64,000 nt of DNA, from positions 185,625 through 249,624 of the forward strand of contig NZ_JACVQA010000001.1 of assembly GCF_018881595.1 (NCBI RefSeq). The letters run 5' to 3'. The notes beneath the pieces are model-generated. The model was given only the letters and a program-made list of their open reading frames with translations, was not told the DNA's origin and did no database searches. The position numbers and the translations under genes were made by a program. Each line of letters opens with the position of its first letter. Positions within the stretch are counted from its first letter, which is position 1. Positions 53,184-63,428 of the stretch are shown piece after piece. This DNA is from Polynucleobacter sp. UK-Gri1-W3. GTDB lineage: Bacteria > Pseudomonadota > Gammaproteobacteria > Burkholderiales > Burkholderiaceae.

Positions 53184-54911
53184 TTACATCTTAAAAGGCG
53201 CTGATACCCCGAGTACTTTTAAGCCATTTTGCAGAACCTGGCGTGTTGCCAAAAGCAATGCAAGGCGTGCTTGCTTTAAATGTTGATCGTCAACTAATAC
53301 GCGATCTGCGTTATAGAAGGTATGGAAATCACCCGCTAAATCACGGAGATAAAAAGCCAATGCATGCGGCGCCAATTCTTCAGCAGCAGCCGCAAGCACC
53401 TCAGGGTATTCCGCTAAGCGACGCAGTAGATGATCAGATGCCTTACTTTGTAGAAGCGATAGATCTGCTTTAGCCAATTCCGACGCTTGGCCGCCCCACT
53501 GCTGCAGAATTGAGCTAATACGCGCATGCGCATATTGAACATAGAACACTGGGTTCTCATCGTTTTGCTGCAAAGCCAAGTCAATATCAAAAACAAACTC
53601 AGTATCTGCTTTTCGTGAGATCAAGAAAAATCGCACAGCATCACGCCCGCGCTGCAAAGCAAATTCTCTTTCTTCGGCAGTCATCTCCGGCGTAACGCCA
53701 CCCGACCACTCAACCAAATCACGCACAGTTACATATGAACCAGCACGCTTAGAAATTTTCACCTCTTCACCATGGCGCATCACAGTAACCATCTTATGCA
53801 AAACATATTCTGGATACGTTTTAGGAAGATCCCAACCACGCTTCTGAGCTACACCCTGTAAGCCTGAGCGAACGCGGGCAATCGTGCCATGGTGATCACT
53901 GCCTTGTACGTTAATAACTTTCTGAAAGCCACGTTTCCACTTGCTGGTGTGATAGGCGACATCAGGCACGAAGTAGGTAAAGCTACCGTCCGACTTACGC
54001 ATGACGCGGTCCTTGTCGTCACCGTCATCCGTGCTTTTTAACCATAGAGCACCTTCGGATTCATAGGTCTTACCAATGCTTTGCAAATCACCGACGATTT
54101 GAGCAACACTGCCATCGGTATACAAAGAAGATTCTAAGTAATAGCAATCGAATTTCACGCCAAAGGTTTTTAAATCAATGTCTTGCTCATTGCGCAAATA
54201 CGCAACCGCAAATTGACGAATGGCTTCAATGTCATCCTTAAATTCTGGAGAGGCTTTAAATGCTGTAGCAATCTCCGCAATATATTCACCGTTATAAGCT
54301 TGCTCAGGCCACTTGGCATCGCCAGGTTTTAATCCCTCTAGGCGGGCTTGAACGGACAAAGCTAAATTAGCAATTTGTACGCCAGCATCGTTGTAATAAA
54401 ACTCACGATGAACCTGAATGCCCTGGGTCGCCAGTAAATTGGCTAAGGCGTCGCCCAGCGCAGCCTGTCTACCATGTCCAACGTGTAATGGGCCGGTTGG
54501 ATTAGCTGATACAAATTCAATCATCGCGCTTGTGGATAAGCCATCACTTGGGGCCGACTCTCCAAAATGAGGGCCCGCAGTAAGTATCTCCTCTACTACA
54601 GCGGTCTTAGCCGTATTGCTGAGGCGAAAATTGATGAAGCCAGGACCGGCAATTTCACAGGATGCAATAAGCTGACTAAAGCCTGCTTGCTGCTGCAAGC
54701 GCTCCACTAGAGCTTGCGCCAGCTCGCGTGGATTGAGCTTCCAAGCCTTAGAGAGCTGAAGCGCAATGTTACAGGCGACATCCCCGTGATCAACAGCCTT
54801 GGGGCGCTCTAGGCGTGGGGTAGGCGCCTCTCCTAGGCCACGTTCCTGTGCCAAGCCTGCAAGCGCAGCGCTCAGCATTTCAATTAAACGATTTTTATTG
54901 GTAGACAACAT
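53184..54911 (-). CDS. argS: Arginyl-tRNA synthetase
   Basis: A 575-residue class I synthetase with the N-terminal Add1 domain (about 1-115), the HIGH-type motif [18 protein letters not shown], the KMSK-like KISKRAG, and the C-terminal DALR anticodon-binding domain ending FKM. Length is standard. It starts 35 bp from the divergent DUF1840 gene. Confidence 0.97.
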   Translation of the reverse strand: MLSTNKNRLIEMLSAALAGLAQERGLGEAPTPRLERPKAVDHGDVACNIALQLSKAWKLNPRELAQALVERLQQQAGFSQLIASCEIAGPGFINFRLSNTAKTAVVEEILTAGPHFGESAPSDGLSTSAMIEFVSANPTGPLHVGHGRQAALGDALANLLATQGIQVHREFYYNDAGVQIANLALSVQARLEGLKPGDAKWPEQAYNGEYIAEIATAFKASPEFKDDIEAIRQFAVAYLRNEQDIDLKTFGVKFDCYYLESSLYTDGSVAQIVGDLQSIGKTYESEGALWLKSTDDGDDKDRVMRKSDGSFTYFVPDVAYHTSKWKRGFQKVINVQGSDHHGTIARVRSGLQGVAQKRGWDLPKTYPEYVLHKMVTVMRHGEEVKISKRAGSYVTVRDLVEWSGGVTPEMTAEEREFALQRGRDAVRFFLISRKADTEFVFDIDLALQQNDENPVFYVQYAHARISSILQQWGGQASELAKADLSLLQSKASDHLLRRLAEYPEVLAAAAEELAPHALAFYLRDLAGDFHTFYNADRVLVDDQHLKQARLALLLATRQVLQNGLKVLGVSAPFKM

Positions 54912-54946
54912 AGATAAGTGAGTTTATCAGGTGGTAAGCTATCGAA

Positions 54947-55264
54947 ATGATCTATCAATTTCGCTCAAAGGCTGGTCCAGATGTCATCATGCTGGCGGAT
55001 CTGACTAAACGAATTTTTGATATTTTAGGGCGCTCTTTAGAGCCTCGCGGCATCTTGACCGTGGAGCAACTTCCAGCCCTCATTACCGCGCTAGAAACCG
55101 CCATCCTAAAAGATCTCGAGGAAAGAGCTAAGGCAAATGACGAAGCCGAGAATGGTACTGAAAAGCCCAAACTAGCCGATCGTCTTGGGCAGCGAGCCTA
55201 CCCATTCCTGGAGCTTATGAAGCAGGCTAAAGCCAAAGACGAACCCGTTATGTGGGGTGTTTAG
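54947..55264 (+). CDS. DUF1840 protein
   Basis: A 105-residue protein with the DUF1840 opening [16 protein letters not shown] and the C-terminal [26 protein letters not shown]. The family is limited mainly to beta- and gamma-proteobacteria; the function is unknown. Its TAG stop and the TAA stop of metH (part 2) on the opposite strand overlap within four bases. Confidence 0.88.
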   Translation: MIYQFRSKAGPDVIMLADLTKRIFDILGRSLEPRGILTVEQLPALITALETAILKDLEERAKANDEAENGTEKPKLADRLGQRAYPFLELMKQAKAKDEPVMWGV

Positions 55265-58011
55265 TCCAGTAGGCTTGCCAGCTGACGACGGGTATCTTCA
55301 ACGCTTTGACCGCGGCGTTTAGCCAAATCTTCAACTTGATCATCTGAAAGCTTACCTACATTGAAGTAGCGGGCATCTGGGTGAGCTAAATAGAAACCGC
55401 TCACGCTAGAAGCTGGATTCATAGCCATAGACTCAGTCAGAGTCATGCCAATATCCTCAGAACCAATTACGCGCAACAAATCTTGCTTAACCTCATGCGC
55501 AGGGCAAGCAGGATAACCAGGTGCCGGACGAATACCGCGGTACTCCTCATTGATCATCTGATCATTAGTCAAAATCTCATCAGTAGCATAGCCCCAAAGA
55601 TCAGTACGGACACGATGGTGCATGAGTTCAGCAAAAGCTTCTGCCAAACGATCAGCTAAAGCCTTTAACATAATGGCACTGTAGTCATCATGCTTTGCCT
55701 GAAACTCAGCCACTTTCTTTTCAACACCATGACCTGTGGTGACAGCAAAGCAACCAAGGTAATCAGCCACACCAGAATCTTTTGGTGCAACGTAATCGGC
55801 TAAGCAACGATTAGGTCTACGAACACCATCCACAACCGGGCGCTCAGACTGCTGACGCAAGTTATGCCATACAAACAAAGGATGCTCTCGGGCTTCGTCG
55901 CTATATAAAACAATGTCATCACCAACTGTATTGGCTGGATAGAAAGCAACAACGGCATCAGCTTGCAGCCACTGGCCTTTAATCAGCTTATCGAGTAATG
56001 CTTGGGCGTCTGCAAATACCTTGCGCGCCTCAACGCCCACAACTTCATCGTCTAAGATTGCTGGAAACTTACCTGCCAAATCCCAAGTCTGAAAGAATGG
56101 CGTCCAGTCGATGTATTTATTGATATCACTCAGTGCAAAGTTTTTAAATACGCGACGGCCAATAAACTTTGGCTTCTCAGGAACATAAGCAGACCAATCG
56201 ATCATTTCGCGATTCTTGCGAGCCGCCTGTAATGAAATGGTTGGTGCAGCCTTCTTGTTCGCATGTTGCTCGCGAATTCGGACATAGTCATCACGCATAT
56301 CTTGAATAAATTTCTTGGAGCTTTCATCTGAAAGCAAGCTAGAGGCCACAGATACTGAACGGGACGCGTCAGGCACATACACTACCGGACCATCGTAGTG
56401 CGGAGCAATCTTCACGGCAGTGTGTACGCGCGAAGTGGTTGCGCCACCAATCATCAAAGGAATTTGACGCTCACGGAACCAATCATCCCGTTGCATCTCT
56501 TGTGCAACATACGTCATCTCTTCAAGTGATGGGGTAATCAGACCAGACAAACCAACAATGTCGGCATTCTCTTCCTTGGCGCGCTTCAAAATCTCTGCGC
56601 AAGGAACCATTACACCCATATTGGCTACTTCAAAGTTATTACATTGCAGAACTACTGTCACAATATTTTTACCAATATCGTGTACATCACCTTTAACGGT
56701 GGCCATGACAATCTTGCCCTTGGCTTTTGCTTCGCCACCTGCTGCAATATGTTGACGCTTCTCTTCCTCAATGTAAGGAATCAAGATTGCAACTGCTTGT
56801 TTCATCACGCGGGCACTCTTAACTACTTGAGGCAAGAACATCTTGCCCGCACCAAACAAGTCGCCCACGACATTCATACCATCCATCAGAGGGCCTTCAA
56901 TGACCTCAATAGGTCTGCCGCCAGCGCCCATAATTTCTGCGCGCAACTCTTCGGTGTCTTCTTCGATAAAGGTGGTGATGCCATGCACTAGGGCATGCGT
57001 TAGACGCTCACGTACAGGCGCTTCACGCCACACTAGGTTCTCGACCTGCTTAGCGCCACCACCCTTAAATTGGTCAGCAATATCGAGCAAACGCTCGGTA
57101 GGTGTTTTGCCATCTTTTTCTTTAAAGCGATTGAGAACAACGTCCTCAACACGCTCACGCAACTCTGGATCTAAATCAGCGTACACACCTAATTGACCCG
57201 CATTCACAATACCCATGTCCATACCAGCCTGAATGGCGTGATACAGGAACACGGTGTGAATCGCTTCACGAACACGATCATTACCGCGGAATGAGAAGCT
57301 CACATTGGAAACGCCACCACTTACTTTGGCGCCTGGTAGATTTTCTTTAATCCAGCGAGTGGCATTAATAAAGTCGACCGCATAGTTATCGTGCTCTTCA
57401 ATACCAGTAGCGATTGCAAAAATATTCGGATCAAAAATGATGTCTTCAGCAGGAAAGCCAATTTCATTTACCAAGATCTCATAGCAACGCTGACAGATCT
57501 CTGTCTTACGTTTAAATGTATCCGCTTGTCCTACCTCATCAAATGCCATCACTACGGATGCGGCACCATAACGACGAATTAAACGCGCCTGATGTCTAAA
57601 AGGCTCTTCGCCCTCTTTTAGGGAGATTGAGTTAACAATAGGCTTGCCTTGAATGCATTTCAAACCCGCTTCAATGACGCTCCATCTAGAGGAATCGATC
57701 ATGATTGGAACGCGAGCGATATCTGGCTCGGAAGCAATCAAGTTCAAGAAGCGCGTCATTGCCGCCTCAGAATCTAGCATCGCCTCATCCATATTGATAT
57801 CGATGACTTGTGCACCATTCTCAACCTGCTGACGGGCAACTACGAGCGCTTCGTCAAACTGATTATTCAAAATCATGCGAGAAAATGCTTTTGAGCCCGT
57901 GACGTTAGTTCGCTCGCCAATATTGACGAAGCCAACATTGGCAGTCACGTTAAATGGCTCTAGCCCTGAAAGCTTCATTGCTGGTATTACTTTTTTCTCT
58001 ATCTTACTCAT
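55261..58011 (-). CDS. metH: Methionine synthase, folate/cobalamin/activation part
   Basis: A 916-residue product with the pterin-binding domain (about 15-285, [16 protein letters not shown]), the cobalamin-binding cap and Rossmann domain with the cobalt-ligand motif VHDIGKNIV (about residue 445), and the C-terminal SAM activation domain ([15 protein letters not shown]). E. coli MetH carries these together with the homocysteine domain on one chain; here that domain is a separate gene overlapping by four bases. Both are needed for cobalamin-dependent methionine synthesis. Its end overlaps the convergent DUF1840 gene. Confidence 0.95.
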   Translation of the reverse strand: MSKIEKKVIPAMKLSGLEPFNVTANVGFVNIGERTNVTGSKAFSRMILNNQFDEALVVARQQVENGAQVIDINMDEAMLDSEAAMTRFLNLIASEPDIARVPIMIDSSRWSVIEAGLKCIQGKPIVNSISLKEGEEPFRHQARLIRRYGAASVVMAFDEVGQADTFKRKTEICQRCYEILVNEIGFPAEDIIFDPNIFAIATGIEEHDNYAVDFINATRWIKENLPGAKVSGGVSNVSFSFRGNDRVREAIHTVFLYHAIQAGMDMGIVNAGQLGVYADLDPELRERVEDVVLNRFKEKDGKTPTERLLDIADQFKGGGAKQVENLVWREAPVRERLTHALVHGITTFIEEDTEELRAEIMGAGGRPIEVIEGPLMDGMNVVGDLFGAGKMFLPQVVKSARVMKQAVAILIPYIEEEKRQHIAAGGEAKAKGKIVMATVKGDVHDIGKNIVTVVLQCNNFEVANMGVMVPCAEILKRAKEENADIVGLSGLITPSLEEMTYVAQEMQRDDWFRERQIPLMIGGATTSRVHTAVKIAPHYDGPVVYVPDASRSVSVASSLLSDESSKKFIQDMRDDYVRIREQHANKKAAPTISLQAARKNREMIDWSAYVPEKPKFIGRRVFKNFALSDINKYIDWTPFFQTWDLAGKFPAILDDEVVGVEARKVFADAQALLDKLIKGQWLQADAVVAFYPANTVGDDIVLYSDEAREHPLFVWHNLRQQSERPVVDGVRRPNRCLADYVAPKDSGVADYLGCFAVTTGHGVEKKVAEFQAKHDDYSAIMLKALADRLAEAFAELMHHRVRTDLWGYATDEILTNDQMINEEYRGIRPAPGYPACPAHEVKQDLLRVIGSEDIGMTLTESMAMNPASSVSGFYLAHPDARYFNVGKLSDDQVEDLAKRRGQSVEDTRRQLASLLD

Positions 58012-59072
58012 AACAAAGCCTCTGCATTCTCACGGTAGAAAGCACGTGGCTTACGTTTGGCAACCGCATTAGCAATTGCACGAATATGATCAGGCGTAGT
58101 ACCGCAGCAACCACCAACTAAATTGACTAAACCGTCTTTGGCAAAACCATCAACCAAGCTAGAAGTAATTTCAGGCGTCTCATCAAAGCCAGTATCACTC
58201 ATCGGATTAGGTAAGCCAGCATTGGGGTAGCAAGATACTGCTGCATCGCAAATCCTTGCTAGCTCTGCAATGTAAGGACGCATCAATGCAGCACCAAGTG
58301 CGCAATTCAAACCAAATGTCAGCGGCTTAATATGGCGCAAGCTATTCCAAAATGCTTCAACCGTTTGGCCAGAAAGAATTCGTCCAGATGCATCGGTCAC
58401 CGTTCCAGAAATCATGACAGGCAAGCGTTCGCCAGTCTCTTCAAAAAATTCATCGAGCGCAAACAATGCTGCTTTGGCATTAAGTGTGTCAAAAATAGTT
58501 TCGACTAAAAATAAATCCACGCCACCAGCAAACAATCCTTCGATCTGCTCACGATACGAAGCACGCAAAGCATCAAAAGTGACATTACGTGCACCTGGAT
58601 CATTCACATCCGGTGAAATACTCGCCGTCTTTGGCGTAGGTCCAATTGCGCCTGCAGCAAAACGAGGTTTATCGGGAGTGCTGTATTTTTCACAAGCAGC
58701 GCGAGCTAATTTTGCGGAGACTTCATTCATCTCACGGGCTAAGCCAGCCATTTTGTAATCTTCTTGCGCTACTGAAGTTGCACCAAAAGTATTGGTTTCA
58801 ATAATGTCTGCGCCAGCATCTAAATACTGCTCATGAATCTTGCTAATGATTTGTGGCTGGGTCAAAACCAAGAGTTCATTGTTGCCTTTGATATCTCCAG
58901 GATGATCAGCAAAACGGGTATTCCCCGGCAAACCACGATAGTCGGCCTCCGTTAACTTGTATTGCTGAATCATGGTACCCATGGCGCCATCCAAAATCAG
59001 GATGCGCTGCTTTAATAGCTCGGGAAGCTTTTGACCGCGGGTATAGGGCTGGGACAAACCATTAGATTGCAT
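58008..59072 (-). CDS. metH: Methionine synthase, homocysteine-binding part
   Basis: A 354-residue homocysteine methyltransferase domain with the zinc cysteines in LNCALGA and [11 protein letters not shown], and [20 protein letters not shown] at the start. It is the first half of MetH as a free-standing protein. The overlap with the second half (ATGA) should give equal translation and complex formation. No riboswitch was recognised upstream. Confidence 0.95.
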   Translation of the reverse strand: MQSNGLSQPYTRGQKLPELLKQRILILDGAMGTMIQQYKLTEADYRGLPGNTRFADHPGDIKGNNELLVLTQPQIISKIHEQYLDAGADIIETNTFGATSVAQEDYKMAGLAREMNEVSAKLARAACEKYSTPDKPRFAAGAIGPTPKTASISPDVNDPGARNVTFDALRASYREQIEGLFAGGVDLFLVETIFDTLNAKAALFALDEFFEETGERLPVMISGTVTDASGRILSGQTVEAFWNSLRHIKPLTFGLNCALGAALMRPYIAELARICDAAVSCYPNAGLPNPMSDTGFDETPEITSSLVDGFAKDGLVNLVGGCCGTTPDHIRAIANAVAKRKPRAFYRENAEALL

Positions 59073-59146
59073 TGTTAAACCGGGAATAGTCTCTAGAATC
59101 CCTTATTCTATTGGAAAAGCCACTTTTCATTTACCCCGGAGCCCTT

Positions 59147-59605
59147 ATGTTTGGAACCATTCCAGAATTCAATCAAAGCCTAGATATGTTTAAGACCATG
59201 TGGGGACAAGGTGCCGCAGGTCAAGCAGGGCAGTTCCCCTTCACTACAGACGCCTCTAAGGCCGCTGGTGGCTTCGCCTCGGCATTTCCTGGCCTAGATG
59301 TGGATGAGCTTGAAAAGCGGATTAAAGACCTTAAAAGCGTTGAAAACTGGCTCAACCTAAACCTCAACATCCTCAAGTCGACTATTCAGGGGCTAGAAGT
59401 CCAGCATGCCACCATGATGGCCCTCAAATCCTTTGGTGATGCTGTTTCTGCAGCTAGCTCAGCAGCTAGCTCAACAAGCGCCCCAAAAGAAGAATCTAAG
59501 ACTAAGACGACTAGCGCTAAACCACGGAAAACCGCAACACGCCGTCCTCGCAAAGTTGGCGATGCAACTTTCCTCGACGAAGTAGGTAATTCAGATGAGC
59601 AATAG
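59147..59605 (+). CDS. PhaM-like polyhydroxybutyrate granule protein
   Basis: A 152-residue protein from the ATG at 59147 (MFGTIPEFNQSLDMFKTMW), preceded by GGAG; a TTG at 59111 is unlikely. It has the conserved core LDVDELEKRIKDLKSVENWLNLNLN and TIQGLEVQHATMMALKSFGD and a basic Ala/Ser/Lys C-terminal tail (about 115-138) that may bind DNA. In Cupriavidus PhaM activates PHB synthase and links granules to the nucleoid. Here the tail is short. Its last 89 bases overlap the end of the metallo-hydrolase gene on the other strand. Confidence 0.85.
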   Translation: MFGTIPEFNQSLDMFKTMWGQGAAGQAGQFPFTTDASKAAGGFASAFPGLDVDELEKRIKDLKSVENWLNLNLNILKSTIQGLEVQHATMMALKSFGDAVSAASSAASSTSAPKEESKTKTTSAKPRKTATRRPRKVGDATFLDEVGNSDEQ

Positions 59606-60602
59606 CCTCGCCCATCGCAAATGTGAGTTGATGAATATCTAATTCACGTTTAAACAAGACCGGCACAATCTCTCGAGCATTTGCCGGTTTTTCACATGCG
59701 CCCAAGGTATCAGCTAAGCGATCATCGTGATGGGCTTTGAGTTGCGCAACACGCGGCCTAATTCCAGTAAATGGTTTGCCATGAGAGGGAAGCACTAAGG
59801 CATCCTCAGGCAACGCTAAATATTTTTCAATAGAGTCAAGATATAGGCCTAAAGGATCTGCATCTGGGTCTGCATCATAGACGCTCACATTGGTAGAGAT
59901 GCGGGGCAACAACATGTCTCCAGAGATCAGTACTTCTAGCTCTTTGCAAAAAAGAGAAGCATGCTCAGGCGCATGCCCATAACCCATGATCACTTGCCAA
60001 GCACGGCCGCCAATCGAAATCAATTCACCATCAATGATGCGACGATATTGACGTGGGACTCCAGGAACCATATTGCTGTAGTAATTTGAACGTCCCCGAA
60101 TTTTTTCCAAGTCTTCAGGAGTTGTTAAACCATGTCTTTGAAAGTGATCTGCAGAACCACCGCTACCTGCACGTGATCCAACTGCAGCACCGCCCTCTTT
60201 GCAACTTAACCATTGAGCGGTTAAGTAATCTGTCATGGAAATCCACATAGGAACATTCCACTTCTCACATAGCCATTGCGATAAACCCACATGATCAGGA
60301 TGCATGTGGGTCACGATGACACGCAAGACTGGCATGCCTTCAAGCTGGGTGGCAAACACTTGCTCCCAAGAAGCTCTTGTCTCATCATTGGCGATGCCAC
60401 AGTCAACAATCGTCCATCCCGAGGCACCATCAATCTCATCGCGCAATAGCCAAAGATTTATATGATCTAAAGCGAAGGGCAGACGCATTCTGATCCAGCG
60501 AACACCTGGCGCAACCTCGATACTGCTACCCACTTCCGGAAGTGCGTCACCTAATGGATAATGGACAGTCGCTTTTGCACTTGCTTGGTTTTGAGTGTTC
60601 AT
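59517..60602 (-). CDS. Metallo-beta-lactamase fold hydrolase
   Basis: A 361-residue MBL-fold enzyme with the metal motif VTHMHPDHVGLSQWL (HxHxDH), a further His in GYGHAPEHASLF and Asp in LISGDMLLPRISTN. The C-terminal domain (about 280-361) is a winged-helix-like DUF found in glyoxalase II-like hydrolases. The substrate is probably a thioester or lactone; it is not a resistance enzyme by these features. It overlaps phaM tail to tail by 89 bases. Confidence 0.87.
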   Translation of the reverse strand: MNTQNQASAKATVHYPLGDALPEVGSSIEVAPGVRWIRMRLPFALDHINLWLLRDEIDGASGWTIVDCGIANDETRASWEQVFATQLEGMPVLRVIVTHMHPDHVGLSQWLCEKWNVPMWISMTDYLTAQWLSCKEGGAAVGSRAGSGGSADHFQRHGLTTPEDLEKIRGRSNYYSNMVPGVPRQYRRIIDGELISIGGRAWQVIMGYGHAPEHASLFCKELEVLISGDMLLPRISTNVSVYDADPDADPLGLYLDSIEKYLALPEDALVLPSHGKPFTGIRPRVAQLKAHHDDRLADTLGACEKPANAREIVPVLFKRELDIHQLTFAMGEAIAHLNYLLRRGKLHRQLCEDGVLRFSVV

Positions 60603-60642
60603 GGCTTCGTGTTATTAAATTATTTTTACTTCTAGGATAGCT

Positions 60643-60819
60643 TTGACAACAGCTCCATCGCCCTGCATTAATTGGTGTGACATTAATCCTGAAAATGGTT
60701 ACTGTCGTGGCTGCTATCGTACCTTGAATGAAATTGCTGACTGGTCAGAACTAACGAATCCTGAAAAGCTTGAGGTTTTGGCAGAACTACCCAGTCGAAA
60801 ACCCCAAGCGCCACAGTAA
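60643..60819 (+). CDS. DUF1289 small cysteine protein
   Basis: A 58-residue protein read from TTG at 60643, with AGGA five bases upstream. It has the DUF1289 pattern: Cys8-X3-Cys12-X8-Cys21-X2-Cys24 in PCINWCDINPENGYCRGC, then YRTLNEIADWSELTNPEK. The four cysteines probably bind a metal ion or cluster. The gene fits exactly in the 240-bp gap between the metallo-hydrolase and AcuI genes, and is divergent from the former. Function of the family is unknown. Confidence 0.85.
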   Translation: MTTAPSPCINWCDINPENGYCRGCYRTLNEIADWSELTNPEKLEVLAELPSRKPQAPQ

Positions 60820-60844
60820 AACTGATCTTTCAATCTCGATTGCT

Positions 60845-61828
60845 TTATTTATTCACGTCAACAATCAAACGTCCACGAACATTGCCTGCCATTAATTCTT
60901 GTGCATATTTGATCGACTCCTCAAGCCTAATCTCATGAGAGATTTCATCTAAAGTTTTTAGATCTACCAACTTACTTAATTGCTCATAGGCAGCAATACG
61001 TTTTGCACGTGGCACAGTCACACTATTGATGCCATACAAAGTAACGCCACGCAAAATGAATGGTGCAACGCTTGATGGGAAATCCATACCTTGAGCCAAT
61101 CCACAGGCAGCAACTGCACCATCGCTCTTCGTCTGTGCACAAGCGTTTGCTAATGTATGACTTCCTACGCTATCAACTACCGCAGCCCAACGCTCTTTTG
61201 CCAATGGCTTACCAGGAGCAGATAAAGTCGCGCGATCAATGACTTCGGCCGCACCCAATTTCTTTAAGTAATCCCCCTCAACCATGCGCCCCGTGCTGGC
61301 AACAACTGTAAAACCAAGTTTGCTCAAAAGCGTAATTGCAAAGCTGCCAACACCACCAGCGGCACCGGTTACTAAAACTTCGCCATCACTTGGCTTGAGT
61401 CCATGCTTTTGTAGTGCCATGACGCAGAGCATGGCGGTATAACCTGCAGTGCCAATTGCTAATGCCTGTTTAGCAGTAAACCCCTTTGGCAGCGGAATCA
61501 ACCAATCGGCCTTTACACGAGCCTGCTGACCCAAGCCACCCCAATGCCCTTCGCCCACTCCCCAGCCATTAAGAAGCACCATATCGCCAGCCTTGAAGTC
61601 GGGACTGGTGCTTTCCATCACTTCACCAGCAAAATCGATTCCTGGCACCATTGGAAAGCTACGAACCACTGGTCCTTTGCCGGTGATAGCCAGACCATCC
61701 TTGTAATTGAGAGTGGAATACAGCACCTTTACACGAACATCGCCCTCTGGGAGGCTGGCCTCATCTACTTGGGCCAATTCTGCGCGATATCCTTGATCAT
61801 CCTTGTTTACCAAAATTGCTTTAAACAT
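60845..61828 (-). CDS. acuI: Acrylyl-CoA reductase-like (AcuI/YhdH) MDR oxidoreductase
   Basis: A 327-residue zinc-free medium-chain reductase with FPMVPGIDFAGEV, NGWGVGEGHWGGLGQQARV, the NADPH motif VTGAAGGVGSFA and the C-terminal IKYAQELMAGNVRGRLIVDV. AcuI reduces toxic acryloyl-CoA, for example from DMSP, to propionyl-CoA. The specific assignment comes from the GWGVGE(x)HWGG signature; other quinone reductases of the family cannot be fully excluded. Confidence 0.88.
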   Translation of the reverse strand: MFKAILVNKDDQGYRAELAQVDEASLPEGDVRVKVLYSTLNYKDGLAITGKGPVVRSFPMVPGIDFAGEVMESTSPDFKAGDMVLLNGWGVGEGHWGGLGQQARVKADWLIPLPKGFTAKQALAIGTAGYTAMLCVMALQKHGLKPSDGEVLVTGAAGGVGSFAITLLSKLGFTVVASTGRMVEGDYLKKLGAAEVIDRATLSAPGKPLAKERWAAVVDSVGSHTLANACAQTKSDGAVAACGLAQGMDFPSSVAPFILRGVTLYGINSVTVPRAKRIAAYEQLSKLVDLKTLDEISHEIRLEESIKYAQELMAGNVRGRLIVDVNK

Positions 61829-61915
61829 TTCTCTTCCTTTAAGAATGCGGTATTTCCCCGCAGCAATTGCTTAATAGGTTTATCCTAACGAGCATTGCTG
61901 ATTATGGAGGTTTCC

Positions 61916-62212
61916 ATGAAAAAAATTCTACTATTAACTACGATTTCTGGCTTAGCGCTATCTGGCTGCTATTCCACCCAAATTAACATGTCCATGGGCA
62001 ATATGCGCCTTATTTCCTCCAGCGCTGCACCACAGGATGTGATGGATTTCGCCACCAAGACCTGTAAAGATGATTTTTATGAAGGCGCCAGCTTTCTATC
62101 AAAAGCAGACAAAGAATATCGCTTCAAGTGCGTAAAAGCAGAAGAGAACGAAATCTTGATTCCTATTCCTGGCACAACAATTTCAGCCACAGCACAAGCT
62201 GACGCTAAGTAA
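61916..62212 (+). CDS. Small lipoprotein
   Basis: A 98-residue protein from the ATG at 61916, with GGAGG in front. It has a lipoprotein signal with lipobox LSGC (Cys18), two further cysteines (TKTCKDDF and FKCVKAEE) that may form a disulfide, and an Ile/Pro-rich end. No family was recognised. It lies 10 bp before the flavin reductase gene. Confidence 0.75.
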   Translation: MKKILLLTTISGLALSGCYSTQINMSMGNMRLISSSAAPQDVMDFATKTCKDDFYEGASFLSKADKEYRFKCVKAEENEILIPIPGTTISATAQADAK

Positions 62213-62222
62213 GTAAAGACTA

Positions 62223-62723
62223 ATGACCCCGTTTACCTCACAAGAGTTGCGCAAGGGATTTTCATCGTTTGCCACCGGGGTCACTGTGATCACTTGCCTC
62301 GATGAGGAAAACAATTCTCACGGCATTACGATTAGCTCCTTCAATACCGTCTCACTCGAGCCACCACTGATTCTCTGGAGTCTTAAGAAGCATTCACGCT
62401 TAATGCCTTGGGTTGAACTTGGGAAGAAACACCTCATTCATGTTCTAGAGCGCTCCCAAGAAAATTTGGCAATGCATTTCGCTACTGTGAAGACCGACCA
62501 ATTCAAAGGAATTGATCACAAGCTAGCCGCTAGTGGACTTACCCAGATTGATCATTGCGTTGCTTATTACGAATGTGAAACCGTTTGTGTTCACATTGGT
62601 GGTGATCACAACATCATTGTTGCCAAAGTGATTAACTTAAAAAATCATCCTGAACGAGAGCCGCTCATTTTTGCGCGCAGCCAATTTATTGGCCTTGATT
62701 TCACTGAAGCTAAAGCCAGCTAA
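62223..62723 (+). CDS. Flavin reductase family protein
   Basis: A 166-residue FMN-binding split-barrel protein with FSSFATGVTVITCLDEENNSHGIT, SSFNTVSLEPPLILWSLKKHS and the C-terminal GDHNIIVAKV. Such proteins give reduced flavin to two-component monooxygenases; no oxygenase partner is nearby, so the partner is unknown. Confidence 0.9.
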   Translation: MTPFTSQELRKGFSSFATGVTVITCLDEENNSHGITISSFNTVSLEPPLILWSLKKHSRLMPWVELGKKHLIHVLERSQENLAMHFATVKTDQFKGIDHKLAASGLTQIDHCVAYYECETVCVHIGGDHNIIVAKVINLKNHPEREPLIFARSQFIGLDFTEAKAS

Positions 62724-62750
62724 TTCGAATTAATTTCATAAGGAAATGCC

Positions 62751-63413
62751 ATGATGCGTTTATGGGGTCGTAAAAGTTCTATTAACGTTCAAAAAGTATT
62801 GTGGTGCCTTGCTGAGCTTGGACTAAAAGAAGGCAAAGACTTTGAACGTATCGATGCTGGCCTTCAATTTGGAATCAACAACACGCCAGAGTTTTTAAAA
62901 CTCAATCCCAATGGCTTAGTACCGACGCTACAAGACGGTGAAATTGTGCTTTGGGAATCTAACACCATCATGCGTTACTTAGTTTCACAGTATGACAAAA
63001 ATGGACGCTTTCCAAAAGATGTGGCTGCTCAATATAGCTCTGAAAAAATGATGGATTGGCAATTAGCAACCTTTTGGCCTCCATTGCGCACTGCCTTCTT
63101 AGGCCTTACTAGAACTGCTGAGAAGGATCGTGATTACGGCGCCATCCAAAAAGGCTATCAAGCAACGAATCAAACCCTTGGTTTGCTCGATCAGATCCTG
63201 TCTACGCAAGACTACTGCTCAGGCAATCAATTTAATATTGGCGATATTGTGGTGGCCTTAGGCGTGCATCGCTGGATTTTATTAAACGATACCTTTCCAG
63301 AGAAAACTGGCCCACGCAGCGAACTCAAAAACGTTGAGCGCTGGTTAAAGCAAATGAGATCTGAAACGCAGTTTGGTGAGTTTGCTGACAAAGAACTCAA
63401 TATCGTTAAATAA
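62751..63413 (+). CDS. Glutathione S-transferase
   Basis: A 220-residue GST with the thioredoxin-like N-terminal domain (LWGRKSSINVQKVLWCLAEL, then NPNGLVPTLQDG and ESNTIMRYL) and an all-helical C-terminal domain (about 88-215). The glutathione-activating residue is probably Ser10 or a neighbour in RKSSINVQK. Two ATG codons begin the frame; AGGA is six bases before the first. It likely uses the glutathione made by gshA/gshB. Confidence 0.9.
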   Translation: MMRLWGRKSSINVQKVLWCLAELGLKEGKDFERIDAGLQFGINNTPEFLKLNPNGLVPTLQDGEIVLWESNTIMRYLVSQYDKNGRFPKDVAAQYSSEKMMDWQLATFWPPLRTAFLGLTRTAEKDRDYGAIQKGYQATNQTLGLLDQILSTQDYCSGNQFNIGDIVVALGVHRWILLNDTFPEKTGPRSELKNVERWLKQMRSETQFGEFADKELNIVK

Positions 63414-63428
63414 TTTTTCTTTTATTTG

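Noticed and set aside
59073-59146. A cobalamin or SAM riboswitch upstream of metH.
   Set aside because: The gap to the divergent gene is only 74 bp and shows no such motif or structure.
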